DNA of 64,000 nucleotides from Martelella sp. AD-3 (GTDB lineage Bacteria; Pseudomonadota; Alphaproteobacteria; Rhizobiales; Rhizobiaceae): NCBI RefSeq assembly GCF_001578105.1, contig NZ_CP014275.1, positions 558,001-622,000 of the forward strand. Direction: 5' to 3'. The notes under the pieces are model-generated. The model was not told where the DNA came from. It worked only from the letters and a program-made list of their open reading frames with translations, and did not search any database. Numbering within the stretch: position 1 is the first letter of the stretch; each line of letters opens with the position of its first letter. A program made the position numbers and the translations under genes. Of the stretch, positions 16,182 to 26,638 are shown in pieces.

Positions 16182-17550
16182 TCACCCGATCTCGGCAAAG
16201 ACGGCGGCGAAGGTCTCTTCCAGCATGTCGAACATCGCGTCGAGCTCTTCCCTCGTGATGATGAAGGGCGGGGCGAGCACGACGGAAGCGCCGAGCGGAC
16301 GGCAGATCAGGCCCTTTTCCAGCGCCTTGTTGGCAATGCGCTCGGAAATGCGCAGCTTGCCGTCAAAGGGCGTCTTCCTCTTCTTGTCGGCGACGATCTC
16401 GATCGCGCCCATGAAGCCGACGCCGCGCACCTCGCCGGCATGGGGATGCGCGTTGAACCGCGACAGCCGCTCGAGGAAATAGGGCGTCAGCGCGCGGACA
16501 TTGTCGATCAGCCCGTCATTCTCGATCACGTCCAGCGCCTTCAGCGCAACGGCGGAGCCGAGCGGGCTTCCCGCTGCGGTAAAGCCATGGGGGAATTCTT
16601 CCGCCGCCTCGCAAGCCTCTTCCATCTCCCCCGCAAGCCGTTCGCCGAGAATGACCGCGCCCATCGGATAATAGCCGGCGGTGATGCATTTCGAGGCGAT
16701 GATCGCGTCCGGCTCCATGTCATAAAAGTCGCTGCCCCACATCTGGCCCAGCCGGCCGAAGCCGCAGATTACCTCGTCGGCGACCAGGGGAATGTCATAG
16801 TCCCGAAGCACCGGGCGGATCGCCGCGAAATAGCCCTCTGACGGGGGAATGACGCCGCCGGCGCCCTGGACGGGTTCCGCAAACATGCCGGCGATCGTCT
16901 CCGGTCCCTCGCGTTCGATCAGGTCCTTCAGGTTGCGCGCCATGCGGTCGCTGAAGTCTTGCTCGGTCTCGCCCTCCAGTCCGTAGCGCCAGTAATGCGG
17001 GCAATCGGCATGAAGAAAGCCCGGCAGCGGCAGGCCGAATTCGCCATTGTAGGGCTTTGCCGTCATGGATGAGGTGGCAATCGTCACGCCGTGATAGGCG
17101 TTGATGCGGGTGATGATCTTGCGCCGTTCCGGCCGGCCCCTGCGGCGGTTGATCATCCACAGCATCTTCACCATGGTGTCGTTCGCCTCGGAACCGGAAT
17201 TCGTGTAGTAGACCTTGCCGCTGTCAAAGGGCGAGAGCCCGATCAGCCGCTCGGAGAGTTCGACCGTGACATCGGCGATGCGGCCGAAAAACGAGTGGTA
17301 GCCGGGAAAGCGCTCGGCCTGGGCCGTCAGTGCCGCAATGATGCCCTTATGATTGAAACCGGCGACATTGTTCCACAGCCCGGAATTGGCGTCGAGATAG
17401 CGTTTGCCGTGGACGTCGAAGACGTGGATGCCCTCGCCGTGGGTGAGGATAACGGGTCCGTTTTCCTTCAGCGAGGGAAAATCGGTAAAGCCGTGAAGGA
17501 CATTGGCCCTGTCCTTTTCTTCCCACGAATTGCCATTTGCGTCCGCCATG
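16182..17550 (-). CDS. Class III PLP-dependent aminotransferase (omega-amino acid:pyruvate type)
   Basis: A 455-residue fold-type I aminotransferase. Starting at ATG 17550 (MADANGNSWEEKDRANVLHG) gives the usual length; a longer frame adds 39 odd residues. It shows the family features NSGSEANDTMVKMLW (PLP phosphate), AYHGVTIATSSMT, LVADEVICGFGRLG with the PLP-ring aspartate, and IIASKCITAGYYPMGAV with the Schiff-base lysine. Members transfer amino groups from omega-amino acids, polyamines or similar amines to pyruvate. It is convergent with lacI and 69 bases downstream of the ABC ATPase, so it may be a distal member of the sugar-transport operon. Substrate not predictable. Confidence 0.88.
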
Positions 17551-17619
17551 TCCGGTCTCCCTTTTGGAAGGACAGAGCTTTCCCGTGAATGCGCGCCGGC
17601 GTCAAGGCGTGGCGGACGT

Positions 17620-18672
17620 TCAAAGCGAAAGCCCGGCCTCGTTGAAGACATGGATGTGCCGGTCACGGAAGGAAAGGCCGATGTCCTGGCCGCGGATATT
17701 GTCCTCGACCTCGTCCGCGCGCACGATCAGCCGTCCGGCATCGCCGCAATCGACATAGAGAAAGGTGTCGGAGCCGAGATATTCGACAATCTCCACCGTG
17801 CCGGAAATCTGTCCCTCGCCGGGTTTGACGATATCGATATGTTCCGGCCGGATGCCAAGCGTCGCCGGCGTTCCCTCGGTGCCTTCCGGCAAAGCGCCGC
17901 TGCCGTGTCCGGCAATCTCGTATCTGCCGCCGGCACCTGTGCAGGGCAGGATGTTCATCTTCGGCGAGCCGATGAACTGGGCAACGAAGAGGTTGTCCGG
18001 CTTCTCGTAGAGTGCGCGCGGGCTGCCGATCTGCATGATCCGGCCGTCCTTCAGCACCACGATCCGGTCTGCCAGCGTCATCGCCTCCACCTGGTCGTGG
18101 GTCACATAGATCATCGTCGTGCCGAGGGTCTCATGCAGGCGGGCGATCTCGAAGCGCATCTCGACCCGGAGAGCCGCATCGAGATTGGACAACGGTTCGT
18201 CAAAGAGAAAGCCCTTCGGCTCGCGCACGATCGCCCGGCCGATGGCGACGCGCTGGCGCTGGCCGCCGGAAAGCGCCTTGGGACGGCGCTCGAGATAGTC
18301 TTCGAGTTTCAGGATATCTGCGGCACGCCCGACTTTCTCCTCGATCTCCCTTTTCGGGCTGCCGGCGGTCTTCAGCGAAAAACCCATATTGTCGCGCACA
18401 TTCATATGCGGATAGAGCGCGTAGGACTGGAACACCATGGAAAGACCGCGCTCGGATGGCAGCCGGTCGGTCACGTCATCGCCGTCCAGCAGGATGCGCC
18501 CCCGGCTCGTCTCCTCAAGGCCCGAGATCATCCTCAGAAGCGTCGACTTGCCGCAGCCGGACGGGCCGACGAAGATGACGAATTCGCCGTCCGCGATCTC
18601 GAGGTCGATCCCCTTGATGACCTGCAGGTCGCCGAACCATTTTTCCACGTTCTCGAGCTTGATCGCGCCCAT
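17620..18672 (-). CDS. Carbohydrate ABC transporter ATP-binding protein (UgpC/MalK type)
   Basis: A 350-residue ABC ATPase with a C-terminal regulatory TOBE domain. It shows Walker [12 protein letters not shown] (about 37-47), Q-loop [13 protein letters not shown], signature [15 protein letters not shown] and Walker [12 protein letters not shown], with the switch His in [15 protein letters not shown]. It would drive the two permeases at 19970-22521. It begins 11 bases after the glycosidase gene in the same direction, so sugar uptake and hydrolysis are made together. Confidence 0.93.
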   Translation of the reverse strand: MGAIKLENVEKWFGDLQVIKGIDLEIADGEFVIFVGPSGCGKSTLLRMISGLEETSRGRILLDGDDVTDRLPSERGLSMVFQSYALYPHMNVRDNMGFSLKTAGSPKREIEEKVGRAADILKLEDYLERRPKALSGGQRQRVAIGRAIVREPKGFLFDEPLSNLDAALRVEMRFEIARLHETLGTTMIYVTHDQVEAMTLADRIVVLKDGRIMQIGSPRALYEKPDNLFVAQFIGSPKMNILPCTGAGGRYEIAGHGSGALPEGTEGTPATLGIRPEHIDIVKPGEGQISGTVEIVEYLGSDTFLYVDCGDAGRLIVRADEVEDNIRGQDIGLSFRDRHIHVFNEAGLSL

Positions 18673-18683
18673 GTGTCTCTCCC

Positions 18684-19967
18684 TCAGCCTGCCTGCAACA
18701 TGTCCTCGCCCATTGCCCAGGCGAGGTGGATGGCGGCTGTCCAGGTAAACAGCTTGCCGCCGAGACCCTCGCCGGTCAGCGGGTCGAAATATTCAAAAAA
18801 GCCGGATGTCTCGACGGCGCGGCGCGTATCGTTGCGCAGCCGTTCGGCAAGGGCGGTTTCGCCCTTTTCGGCAAGGCCGATGCCGATCATGTAATTGACC
18901 ACCGACCATATCGGTCCGCGCCAGTAGCGGCGGCTTTCAAATTGCGGGTGGCGCGGATCCCAGCTCGGGAAGCCGAAGGAACAGTGGTCGAGAATAGTCG
19001 CGATCTCTGCCGTCAACCGTTTCTGCTGGTCGGGCGACCCGGCATCGGCATAAAGCGCCATGGCGGATGCGTTGGTGAAGGCCGTTGAAAGCGCGCCGGA
19101 GCGCAGGTCCTTGGCCACATGACCGCCGACGTCGTCACTCCAGAAACTGTCGCAGCCTGTTTTCGACTGTTTCAGCCAGGCCTCCGCCTCGTTGCGGATG
19201 CCGTGTTCGCCAAACTCCCCCGCGAGCTCCGCAAGATCCCGGTCGCCGCGCATCAGCGCGAACTGGACGCAAGGGTCCACCATGAAGAACGGTCCGTTGC
19301 GGGCAATCTCCAGATGGTCCCAATGGCACTCATGGCCGAATTTCACGATGGCGAGATAGCGGTTATATTGCTCCGCCGTTGGCCGTTCGGACGGGTCGAC
19401 ATGGGTGATGTCGCGGCGCGGCAGGTCGCCGAGATCGTCGGGCACAACAATCTGGTCCATGCCGATATCCCAGTCCGGGCAATTGTCGCGGCCGGATTCC
19501 CACGGATGGATGATGCCGACGACGCCGGTGCCGTCGGGGTCGCGAAAGGCGTGGAACCAGCGGTGCCAGGCGTGGAGCTTGTGGAACAGCGCTCTTGCCC
19601 GGTTGCGATCCATCTCGGTGCCGGTCTGCATCATCGTCAGCATTGCGCTTGCTGCCACCGGCGGCTGGGAATGGCCGGAAGAGGGCGGCACAGTGTTTGA
19701 TTTCCACATTTCCGGGCCCGGAAAATAATCCGGATCTGTCTTGTGGAAGATGATATGCGGCACCATGCCGTCATCCCACTGGCCGGAGAACAGCGTTTCG
19801 ATTTCTTCCCAGGCGCGGTCGCGGTCGAAAGTGGCAAAGCCGAGGGCGGCAAAGACGGAATCCCACTCCCACTGATAGGGGTAAAGCCTTGCTGTCGGCA
19901 CCGTATAGCCGCCGCGATCGTTCATGCGCAAAATGTCGATGGCCTGCTGTTTCAGCGATTGATGCAT
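18684..19967 (-). CDS. GH63-like glycoside hydrolase (possible glucosylglycerate/mannosylglycerate hydrolase)
   Basis: A 427-residue (alpha/alpha)6-barrel enzyme of the MGH1/GH63 type, with no signal peptide and hence cytoplasmic. The family block [14 protein letters not shown] (about 153-166) contains a candidate catalytic aspartate, [17 protein letters not shown] is conserved, and [25 protein letters not shown] near the C-terminus holds the candidate catalytic glutamate. Bacterial glucosylglycerate and mannosylglycerate hydrolases have this length and these motifs. Its operon with a complete sugar importer suggests it cleaves the imported glycoside. The exact substrate is inference; a trehalase-like or glucosidase role is possible. 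Confidence 0.75.
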   Translation of the reverse strand: MHQSLKQQAIDILRMNDRGGYTVPTARLYPYQWEWDSVFAALGFATFDRDRAWEEIETLFSGQWDDGMVPHIIFHKTDPDYFPGPEMWKSNTVPPSSGHSQPPVAASAMLTMMQTGTEMDRNRARALFHKLHAWHRWFHAFRDPDGTGVVGIIHPWESGRDNCPDWDIGMDQIVVPDDLGDLPRRDITHVDPSERPTAEQYNRYLAIVKFGHECHWDHLEIARNGPFFMVDPCVQFALMRGDRDLAELAGEFGEHGIRNEAEAWLKQSKTGCDSFWSDDVGGHVAKDLRSGALSTAFTNASAMALYADAGSPDQQKRLTAEIATILDHCSFGFPSWDPRHPQFESRRYWRGPIWSVVNYMIGIGLAEKGETALAERLRNDTRRAVETSGFFEYFDPLTGEGLGGKLFTWTAAIHLAWAMGEDMLQAG

Positions 19968-19969
19968 TG

Positions 19970-21220
19970 TCAGCCTTTCACGCTGCCGGCGGTCAGCCCC
20001 GCCACCAGGAAGCGTTCGAACCAGAGGAAGATGAACAGCACCGGCACGGTCGCGATCACGGCGCCCGCCATCAGGTGCTGTCTCGGCACTTCCGATGAAT
20101 TGAGCGAGACGACCCCGCGCGAGAGTGTGAACATGTTGACGTCATCAAGGAACATGAAGGCGAACAGGAACTCGTTCCAGGCGATCATGAAGACATAGAG
20201 CGCGACCGAGGCGAGCGCGGGAAGCGCCAGCGGCAGCGTGATCTTGAGGATCACGCCGGGCCGCTTCAACCCGTCCATCAGCCCGGCCTCCTCCAGTTCG
20301 GACGGCAGGCCGCGGAAATAGCCCTGCAGCATGTAGAGCGCAACGGGAATGGTGGTGGCCGGATAAACGATCATCAGCCCGACAAGCGAATTTCTCAGGC
20401 CCACCTGTGAGAACACCGAATAGAGCGGGATCACCAGCACGATCGCCGGCACCATATAGATCAGCAGGATCGAGCGTGACAGGAAGGCCTGTCCCGGAAA
20501 GTTCAGCCGCGCCACCGCATAGGCGCCGGGCACAGCGAAGGCCAGCGTGATGATAACGGTCGCGACGGACACGATCGCCGAATTCATCAGGAAGGTGCCG
20601 AAGGAATAGACGGTGAAGAGTTCGATATAGGAGCTGAACAGGCCGGAAAGCCCCTGGCTCAGGTCGATCGAGAGGTCCAGCGGATTGGAGATCAGCGACT
20701 GCTGGCTTTTGAAGCTCGTCATCACCATGACATAGAAGGGCAGGGCGACGACGATGGTGAAGACCGTCAGTCCCAGTCCCTTCATGAAGCGCAGGAAGAT
20801 CACCTCCAGATGATAGCGCGCCAGATTGCCGGAGGACTGGTCGTGGAGGGCCGCGACGATCGACCACCACAGCGCGACGAGGAAGGCGGCAAGGGCGATC
20901 AGCTGCGGCCCGGTCGTATAGGCGAGCGACAGGCCGAACGGCTCGCCGAAGGTCAGCAGCATCAGCACGGCGAAGATGGCGATCACCATGGTCGCCTGCA
21001 CGCGCGGTCCCCGGCTCTTCGGCCGGTCGCGCGTCTTCACCGGCGCAAGCACATAAATCGCTGCCCCGATGGCGCCGGCAAGGGCGGCAATGGCAAGCGG
21101 CGGCGCGGTCGATTGCCCGGAAAACAGCGTGAAGACGAGGCCGACGACGATCATCCAGACGATGCCCCAGAAGGCGCCCAGGAGAATAGCGGCGACGAAA
21201 CCGGTTCCGATACGCATCAT
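19970..21220 (-). CDS. Carbohydrate ABC transporter permease, MalG type with extra N-terminal helices
   Basis: A 416-residue inner-membrane permease. The C-terminal 270 residues are MalG-like, with the ATPase-coupling EAA loop ELEEAGLMDGLKRPGVILKITLPLALPALAS (about 320-350). The N-terminal 140 residues are extra: four hydrophobic segments (GTGFVAAILLGAFWG..., ...LFTLFSG; AIAALAGAIGAAIYVL; MVIAIFAVLMLLTFGEP; LIALAAFLVALWWSIV) not found in typical MalG (about 280 residues). The gene ends 2 bases before the glycosidase start and overlaps the other permease by four bases. Confidence 0.9.
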   Translation of the reverse strand: MMRIGTGFVAAILLGAFWGIVWMIVVGLVFTLFSGQSTAPPLAIAALAGAIGAAIYVLAPVKTRDRPKSRGPRVQATMVIAIFAVLMLLTFGEPFGLSLAYTTGPQLIALAAFLVALWWSIVAALHDQSSGNLARYHLEVIFLRFMKGLGLTVFTIVVALPFYVMVMTSFKSQQSLISNPLDLSIDLSQGLSGLFSSYIELFTVYSFGTFLMNSAIVSVATVIITLAFAVPGAYAVARLNFPGQAFLSRSILLIYMVPAIVLVIPLYSVFSQVGLRNSLVGLMIVYPATTIPVALYMLQGYFRGLPSELEEAGLMDGLKRPGVILKITLPLALPALASVALYVFMIAWNEFLFAFMFLDDVNMFTLSRGVVSLNSSEVPRQHLMAGAVIATVPVLFIFLWFERFLVAGLTAGSVKG

Positions 21221-22521
21221 CCATCATCCTGCGGTGAGAACTTGAAGAAGATCAGCGAGAAGACCAGAAGCACGACGAAGACGACGACGGCGACGGCCGC
21301 GCCCGCGCCGAGATTGGAAACGGCAAAGGCCTGCTCATAGACATCGACCGTCAGCGTGCGGGTGCCCGCCGCGCCGCCGGTCAGAAGGAAGATGTCGTCG
21401 AACTTGTTGAAGGTCCAGATGAAGCGCAGCAGGAACAGCACGGCGAGGATGCCGACGAGCTGCGGCAGCGAGATGTACCAGAACTGCTGCAAGGGCGTCG
21501 CGCCGTCGATTTCGGCTGCCTCGTAGACATCGGTGGAAAGCGCCTGCATGCGCGCCAGGATGAACAGGAAGGACAGCGGAAAATAGCGCCATGCTTCAAA
21601 TGCGATCACCGTCGTCAGCGCCACCGGGAACTGGAAGGTGAGACCGAAGATCGAGATGTCGACATCGCGCTGGCCGAAGAAATCGATCGGCGCGCCGATC
21701 ATGCCGGAGCGCACCAGAAGCGCGTTCAGCGTGCCCGAATAGGGATCGAGCAGGATGATCCAGGTAAAGGCGACGGCAATCACCGGGGCCACATAGGGAA
21801 ACAGGAACAGCCCCCGCAGCACCGAGCGTCCCTTGAAGCTCTGGTTCAGAAGCTGGGCCGCGAAAAGCCCCAGCACCAGTGCGCTCGCCGTGCCGAACAC
21901 CGTGTAATAGAAGGTGACGCGCAGCACTTTCCAGAAATCGGGCGAGGAGAAAATGCGCGAGAAGTTCTCAAGCGTGAACGAGAAATTGGTGAGGATATTG
22001 TCCGACGTGCCGAAGGCCTCGGCCGGGCTGTCGCGCGGTTCCACGGGCGAGGTCAGATAGGCGGTATCGGCAATCACCTGCAGGCGAATACGGTCGCGGA
22101 ATTTCTCCGGCAGATCGCCGAGCGTGCAGGTCAGCTCGCGCCCGGAAAGCGCGCAGCGCTCGTCCAGCCCGGTGACTTCGAGGCCGTCGGGGATGATGTC
22201 GACAAAGCCCGCCTCGTAGATCGAGGCTTTCTGGGAGGTGTTGCGCAGCCGGTATTCGAGCTCGGCCGTGTCTCCGGCCTGTTCGAGGTCTCCGCGCAGG
22301 CGCTCGTTGATGTTCAGTTCCGGCGGGCGCAGGTCCGACAGCGTGACCGGTTTGAACGAAATCCAGAAGTTGGCGATCAGCGGCAGGAGCACGATCGCCA
22401 GCACGATCAAGAAAGTCGGCGCCAGCATCGAATAGGCAAAGCGCATCTCGCGCTTGGCCATGCGGCCATAGGTCCTTGGCGGCCCCGGCGTGGTTTCAGC
22501 CTTGTCGGTCATGTCGGACAT
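21217..22521 (-). CDS. Carbohydrate ABC transporter permease, MalF type with large periplasmic insertion
   Basis: A 434-residue permease. After the first membrane helix (YSMLAPTFLIVLAIVLLPLIANFW, about 29-53) comes a hydrophilic periplasmic stretch of about 120 residues (LRPPELNINERL... to ...SPVEPRDSPAEAFG), then a standard MalF-like core with EAA loop VYEAAEIDGATPLQQFWYISLPQL. The inserted part (AELEYRLRNTSQKASIYEAGFVDIIPDGLEV..., ALSGRELTCTLGDLPEKFRDRI) looks like a DUF11/Ig-type beta domain with two cysteines, unlike ordinary sugar permeases. It forms a heterodimer with the MalG-type permease next door. Confidence 0.9.
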   Translation of the reverse strand: MSDMTDKAETTPGPPRTYGRMAKREMRFAYSMLAPTFLIVLAIVLLPLIANFWISFKPVTLSDLRPPELNINERLRGDLEQAGDTAELEYRLRNTSQKASIYEAGFVDIIPDGLEVTGLDERCALSGRELTCTLGDLPEKFRDRIRLQVIADTAYLTSPVEPRDSPAEAFGTSDNILTNFSFTLENFSRIFSSPDFWKVLRVTFYYTVFGTASALVLGLFAAQLLNQSFKGRSVLRGLFLFPYVAPVIAVAFTWIILLDPYSGTLNALLVRSGMIGAPIDFFGQRDVDISIFGLTFQFPVALTTVIAFEAWRYFPLSFLFILARMQALSTDVYEAAEIDGATPLQQFWYISLPQLVGILAVLFLLRFIWTFNKFDDIFLLTGGAAGTRTLTVDVYEQAFAVSNLGAGAAVAVVVFVVLLVFSLIFFKFSPQDDG

Positions 22522-22593
22522 CTGAAAAGCCTTCGGAAAAGAACGGGCCGGGCACTGACGAAGAGCGCCCGGCGGTTTGTTCGGCCTTCGCGA

Positions 22594-23940
22594 TCAGTTG
22601 ATCCCGGAAAGCTCCGAAGTCAGCTTCTCTACGGCTTCCTCTCCGGAGATTTCGCCGTCGATATACTCGCGCACGACCTGATTGATGATCTGGCTGTTGA
22701 TCATCTTCGAGGCAAGCGCCAGTTGGCCTTCCTTCACGCCCCAGCGGTTGGCGGTCTCAAGCCCGGTGACGATCTTTTGCACGGTTTCTTCCGGATAGAG
22801 ATCGGCGAGCGGCGCCTTGCGATCCACGCCGACCGGCAGCGTTGCCCATTCATCGACAAACTTGCTGGGCGCGTCCGCCGTGCCGCGACGGACCGGGAAC
22901 TTCCCTTCCGGCGCCATGGACAGCGTGTTCATATAGCCCTCGTCCATGGAGAACTTGATGAAGTCCGCGGCGACATCGAGATTGGTCGCATCCGCCGTCA
23001 CGCCGAGATAGCGGATATCCGCCCAGGCTGCGCCATCCGGATTGGAGGGGCCGGAGAAGGTGGTGACGACATCGGTCATCTGCGCCAGTTCGGTCGAGGT
23101 CGGATCGTCGTTGATCGTCGGCGGGGCGCTGTCGCGCAGACCGGCAAGCTCATCGAGGATGAAGGGTGACCAGATGATCATCGCCGCCTTGCCGTCGAAA
23201 TAGAGGGCGCGCGACTGCTGCCAGTAGAGCTCGCCTTCCGGAGAGGCGTCGGCGAGCGTCTTGTAGAAATCGAGAACCTCGATGGTCTTGGCCTCGTCCA
23301 GCGGCTTGAAGCCGTTCTCATCCACCGGCGTCACGCCATTGGCGAGGAAAACATGCTCCAGAACCTGGCTCATGAAGTTCTCGTCGATCTTGGTCGCGGC
23401 AACGAAACCGTACATCTCCGGCGGATTGTGCAGCGCCTCGATGGCGGCGGCGATGTTTGCATAGGAATCCGGCGGGGCAAGGCCTGCCTCGTCGAAAAGG
23501 TCCTTCCGGTAGATGATCATCTGCGTCCAGCCGTCAACCGGCACTGCGGCCGTCATGCCCTCGAACTCAGCCATCTCGATCGCGCCGGGGGCAAAGGTGT
23601 CGATCCCGAGTTCATTGACGATCTCGTCGTTGATTTCCGCGTCCAGAATGCCGGCCTCGGCCCAGGGCAGGACATACTGCACGGTGAGATAGATGACGTC
23701 GGGCAGGTCGCCTGCGGCAAAGGCGGCGGTGGCGCGCGTGCCGAGTTCGGATTCCGTCACCGGAATGACCTGCACCTCGTTTCCGGTCTGTTCCTTGAAG
23801 GCGTCGGCGATTTCCTGCTGCTTGGCCAGCCGCTCTGGCTGTTCTTCCGTGGTCCAGAAGCGGATCGTGTCGGCCTGCGCCATGGATGCGGCGCTTGCCG
23901 AAAGCAGCAATGCCGCCGTCAGTGTCTTCAGTGTTTTCAT
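22594..23940 (-). CDS. Sugar ABC transporter substrate-binding protein
   Basis: A 448-residue extracellular solute-binding protein of family 1. Start ATG 23940 has AGGACAC upstream and gives a clear signal peptide (MKTLKTLTAALLLSASAASMAQADTIRFWTTEEQPERL). Family features are EVQVIPVTESELGTRATAAFAAGDLPDVIYL near the N-terminus, DGWTQMIIYRKDLFDEAGLAPPDSY in the middle, and many surface Asp/Trp. It is the first gene of the sugar operon and would deliver the ligand to the permeases. The long 413-base region upstream (23941-24353) carries its promoter on one side and the stress promoter of the DUF1206 gene on the other. Confidence 0.9.
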   Translation of the reverse strand: MKTLKTLTAALLLSASAASMAQADTIRFWTTEEQPERLAKQQEIADAFKEQTGNEVQVIPVTESELGTRATAAFAAGDLPDVIYLTVQYVLPWAEAGILDAEINDEIVNELGIDTFAPGAIEMAEFEGMTAAVPVDGWTQMIIYRKDLFDEAGLAPPDSYANIAAAIEALHNPPEMYGFVAATKIDENFMSQVLEHVFLANGVTPVDENGFKPLDEAKTIEVLDFYKTLADASPEGELYWQQSRALYFDGKAAMIIWSPFILDELAGLRDSAPPTINDDPTSTELAQMTDVVTTFSGPSNPDGAAWADIRYLGVTADATNLDVAADFIKFSMDEGYMNTLSMAPEGKFPVRRGTADAPSKFVDEWATLPVGVDRKAPLADLYPEETVQKIVTGLETANRWGVKEGQLALASKMINSQIINQVVREYIDGEISGEEAVEKLTSELSGIN

Positions 23941-24296
23941 CGTGTCCTCCAAAAGCTTCCCGTGGAAAACCGGAAATCGGCTTTCCTCCAAAGCCCTGCG
24001 CCAGGGCCTGTCCCCGTTACTTCTCGTCCGGCAGATGGGCGAGACAGGCAGGTCGACTTCGCGGCCCGCCGTGAGTTTCCGGCGCATGACGCCGGACGCA
24101 TCCGAAACCGATGGATCTCCTCCCATCAGCCTCCCGAAGCGGTTTGAAAAGGCACAAGGACTGCGCCGCCGCCTGTCAGAACTTTAGCGCTTTCAGAGGA
24201 CCGGTCAAGGCAAGCGGCTGCGTTTGACCCCGCACACTGTTCCACTTTCGTAGAATAGAGCTTACGAAATTGCCGCCGCGGCGCACCGTTGCGGCA

Positions 24297-24321
24297 GGAA
24301 CAATGGCCTAAACCGCACGTT
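24297..24321 (+). promoter_or_regulatory. EcfG-type general stress promoter for the DUF1206 gene
   Basis: GGAAC, a 16-base spacer, then CGTT, exactly the alphaproteobacterial sigma-EcfG consensus. It is 32 bases upstream of the start of the DUF1206 gene at 24354. Confidence 0.75.
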
Positions 24322-24353
24322 GCCTTGGAGAACCAGAACAAAGGGAACCTTCA

Positions 24354-25148
24354 ATGGCAACAGGCTCAAGATGGATCAAACACCTGGCCCGCACGGGCTA
24401 TTTCGCCCGCGGCCTCGTTTATACGATCATCGGCCTGTTCGCGGTGCTGGCGGCGATCGGCGCTGCCGAAAGCAAGGACACCAAGGGCGCGTTGCAGACC
24501 CTTCTCGGGCAACCCTTCGGCTCATTCCTGATCGCAATCCTCATCATCGGCCTGATCAGTTACGGCCTCTGGCGCGTGTTTCAGTCGGTCATGGATCCGG
24601 ATGATCACGGCACCAGCGCGAAGGGGCTTGCCGTTCGCGCCGGCCTTTTCTCCAGCGCCGTCACCTATGGTCTGCTCGCATTCTATGCGCTGTCGCTGGT
24701 CGGCATCTCCAATGGCGGCGGAAGCGGCGGCGGCTCGTCGCCGGCAGAGATGCTTGCCGCCTTCGTTGGTTCGCGCCCGGTTTCGCTTGGTCTTGCCGCG
24801 ATTTTCGGCGGCGTTGCCATTGCCCATTGGGTCAAGGCCTACAAGCGCAAATATGCCGATCACCTGAAGGCGTCGGAAGCGGTCATGGAATGGCTGCACC
24901 CGATCTCGATCACCGGGCTTGCGGCGCGCGGCTGCGTCTTCGCCACGCTTTCCGTGATGCTGATCCTGAGGGGGCTTGCAAGCGGCGAGGGCGGTGATAC
25001 GCCGGGGCTCAAGGATGCGCTGAACTATATCCAGGAATTACCCTTCGGCGCTTTCCTTCTGGCGGCGCTCGGCATCGGCGTCTTGCTCTTTGCCGTCTAC
25101 TCCTTCGCCGAGGCCATCTGGCGCGAGATCAATATCGAGGATGCGTAG
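24354..25148 (+). CDS. DUF1206 membrane protein
   Basis: A 264-residue inner-membrane protein made of three DUF1206 units, each a pair of helices starting with a small conserved motif: LARTGYFARGLVYTIIGLFA (about 8-27), LAVRAGLFSSAVTYGLLAF (about 90-108), and LAARGCVFATLSVMLIL (about 184-200). The biochemical function is not known. It stands alone on the plus strand behind an EcfG-type promoter, which suggests a role in the general stress response. It is convergent with mscS. Confidence 0.82.
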   Translation: MATGSRWIKHLARTGYFARGLVYTIIGLFAVLAAIGAAESKDTKGALQTLLGQPFGSFLIAILIIGLISYGLWRVFQSVMDPDDHGTSAKGLAVRAGLFSSAVTYGLLAFYALSLVGISNGGGSGGGSSPAEMLAAFVGSRPVSLGLAAIFGGVAIAHWVKAYKRKYADHLKASEAVMEWLHPISITGLAARGCVFATLSVMLILRGLASGEGGDTPGLKDALNYIQELPFGAFLLAALGIGVLLFAVYSFAEAIWREINIEDA

Positions 25149-25202
25149 AACAAGGAGCAGGATCACCGGTCGGTGCAGATTGACCGCGCGATGATCCAGC
25201 GC

Positions 25203-26555
25203 TCAGGTCTTGCCGAATTCATTCGGCGCGTTCTCGTCCAGCAGGTCGCCGCGTCCCTTCTGGTGACGTTCCGCTGCTACCCGTCTCCTGAGATCGTTGT
25301 CGACGGCCGTATCCTGTGCCGTTTCGGGTTCGGTTGAGGCCGCCGCCGCGCGCGGCTCTCCGGTTGAAAGACTTGAAGAGGGAAGCGAGAGCGCGGTCTG
25401 GATGTCGTCGTCAAGGCGCAGGCGATAGGTCGGCTCCGGAAGCGAGAAGCCGTTTGTTTCCAGCGCCCGCTTGACGAGGCGCATCGCCTCCGAACGCGCT
25501 TTCAGCAGGTTGGTGGCTGCCTGGTCGACCCAGCCGACGAAAACCAGCACCACATTGGAATCGCCAAGCTCACGGATCCATGCGTCCGCAGCGGGGTCAT
25601 CGAGAATGAAGTCCTGGCGCGACACCGTCTCGAGCCCGATCTTCAGCGCCCGGTCGAGATCGCTGTTGGCGTCGACGCCGACCTCGAAGGTGAAGCGACG
25701 CTGCGGATTGACGGTGTAGTTGACGATCACGCTCTTGAACACGGTGGCGTTCGGAATGCGGATATGGTTGCCGTCGATCTCCATCAGAATGGTGGCGCGC
25801 GCCGTCAGGCTGATGACGAAACCCTCGTAATTGTCGATCCTGACGAAGTCCTGCGGGCGGAATGGCTGGCGAACGGAAAGAAGAATACTGGCGATGTAGT
25901 TTTCCACCGTGTCGCGCACGGCGAAGCCGACGGCGAGACCGACAATGCCGGCAGCGCCCAGCAGCGTGCCAAGCAGCGCGGTCGCGCCGAGGATATCGAG
26001 CGCCAGCACGCCGCCGATGATCATGAAGGCGATCCTGACCACCTGCCGCAGGAGATCGGCGATGAAGGTATTCGGCGCGACCTGGCGGAAGGGCCACCGA
26101 CGCTTTGCCAGAAAGGCGCCGAAAAGCGCCACAAGCACCCATGACAGCATCGCGACGAGGATCAGCGGGACATAGCTCAGCGCCTGCAAGGCGCGTGCCT
26201 CAAGGCGTTCGAAGACCGGCACCAGCCGCTCGCCGACCGAGGTTTCCTCGGCAATCTCGTCGTTGACGGCGACGACGCCGTTGACCCTTTCGGCAAGTTC
26301 GGCCGCCCGAGCGGCAAAGCGGGCCTCCTGCACCTTGCCGCGCAGTATAACGACGCCGGACCGGACGGTCGCGTCGACGCTCTCCAGCCCCTCGATCTGG
26401 TCGAAAATGCCCATGAGCCGCGCTTCGATCGCGGCATCGGAGGAGGCCGTCACATCGGTTTCAATGCCGGCCTTCTGCGCCTCGGCGACGGCGTAATCCC
26501 CCATTCCCGCCGCAAGGGCGAAAAGACACGTGATCAGGGCCAGGAGTGTCTTCAT
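25203..26555 (-). CDS. BON-domain mechanosensitive channel of the MscS family
   Basis: A 450-residue protein. A signal/anchor (MKTLLALITCLFALAAG) is followed by a BON domain (AIEARLMGIFDQIEGLESVDATVRSGVVILRGKV..., about 42-110). Then come two to three membrane helices and the MscS pore/beta domain: ILGATALLGTLLGAAGIVGLAVGFAVRDTVENYIASILLS is the TM3 pore helix region and FRPQDFVRIDNYEGFVISLTARATILMEIDGNHIRIPNATVF the beta domain. MscS channels release solutes on osmotic downshift. The BON domain suggests contact with the outer layers of the envelope. The C-terminus has a low-complexity tail rich in Ser, Glu and Ala. Confidence 0.9.
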   Translation of the reverse strand: MKTLLALITCLFALAAGMGDYAVAEAQKAGIETDVTASSDAAIEARLMGIFDQIEGLESVDATVRSGVVILRGKVQEARFAARAAELAERVNGVVAVNDEIAEETSVGERLVPVFERLEARALQALSYVPLILVAMLSWVLVALFGAFLAKRRWPFRQVAPNTFIADLLRQVVRIAFMIIGGVLALDILGATALLGTLLGAAGIVGLAVGFAVRDTVENYIASILLSVRQPFRPQDFVRIDNYEGFVISLTARATILMEIDGNHIRIPNATVFKSVIVNYTVNPQRRFTFEVGVDANSDLDRALKIGLETVSRQDFILDDPAADAWIRELGDSNVVLVFVGWVDQAATNLLKARSEAMRLVKRALETNGFSLPEPTYRLRLDDDIQTALSLPSSSLSTGEPRAAAASTEPETAQDTAVDNDLRRRVAAERHQKGRGDLLDENAPNEFGKT

Positions 26556-26638
26556 GTCCGGCTATCCCCTCCATACGTCTATCTTTTGCCGCACTGCATC
26601 CGTCGGTTCGCGGGCGCTGTGCTGATGCTGCAACGCCG

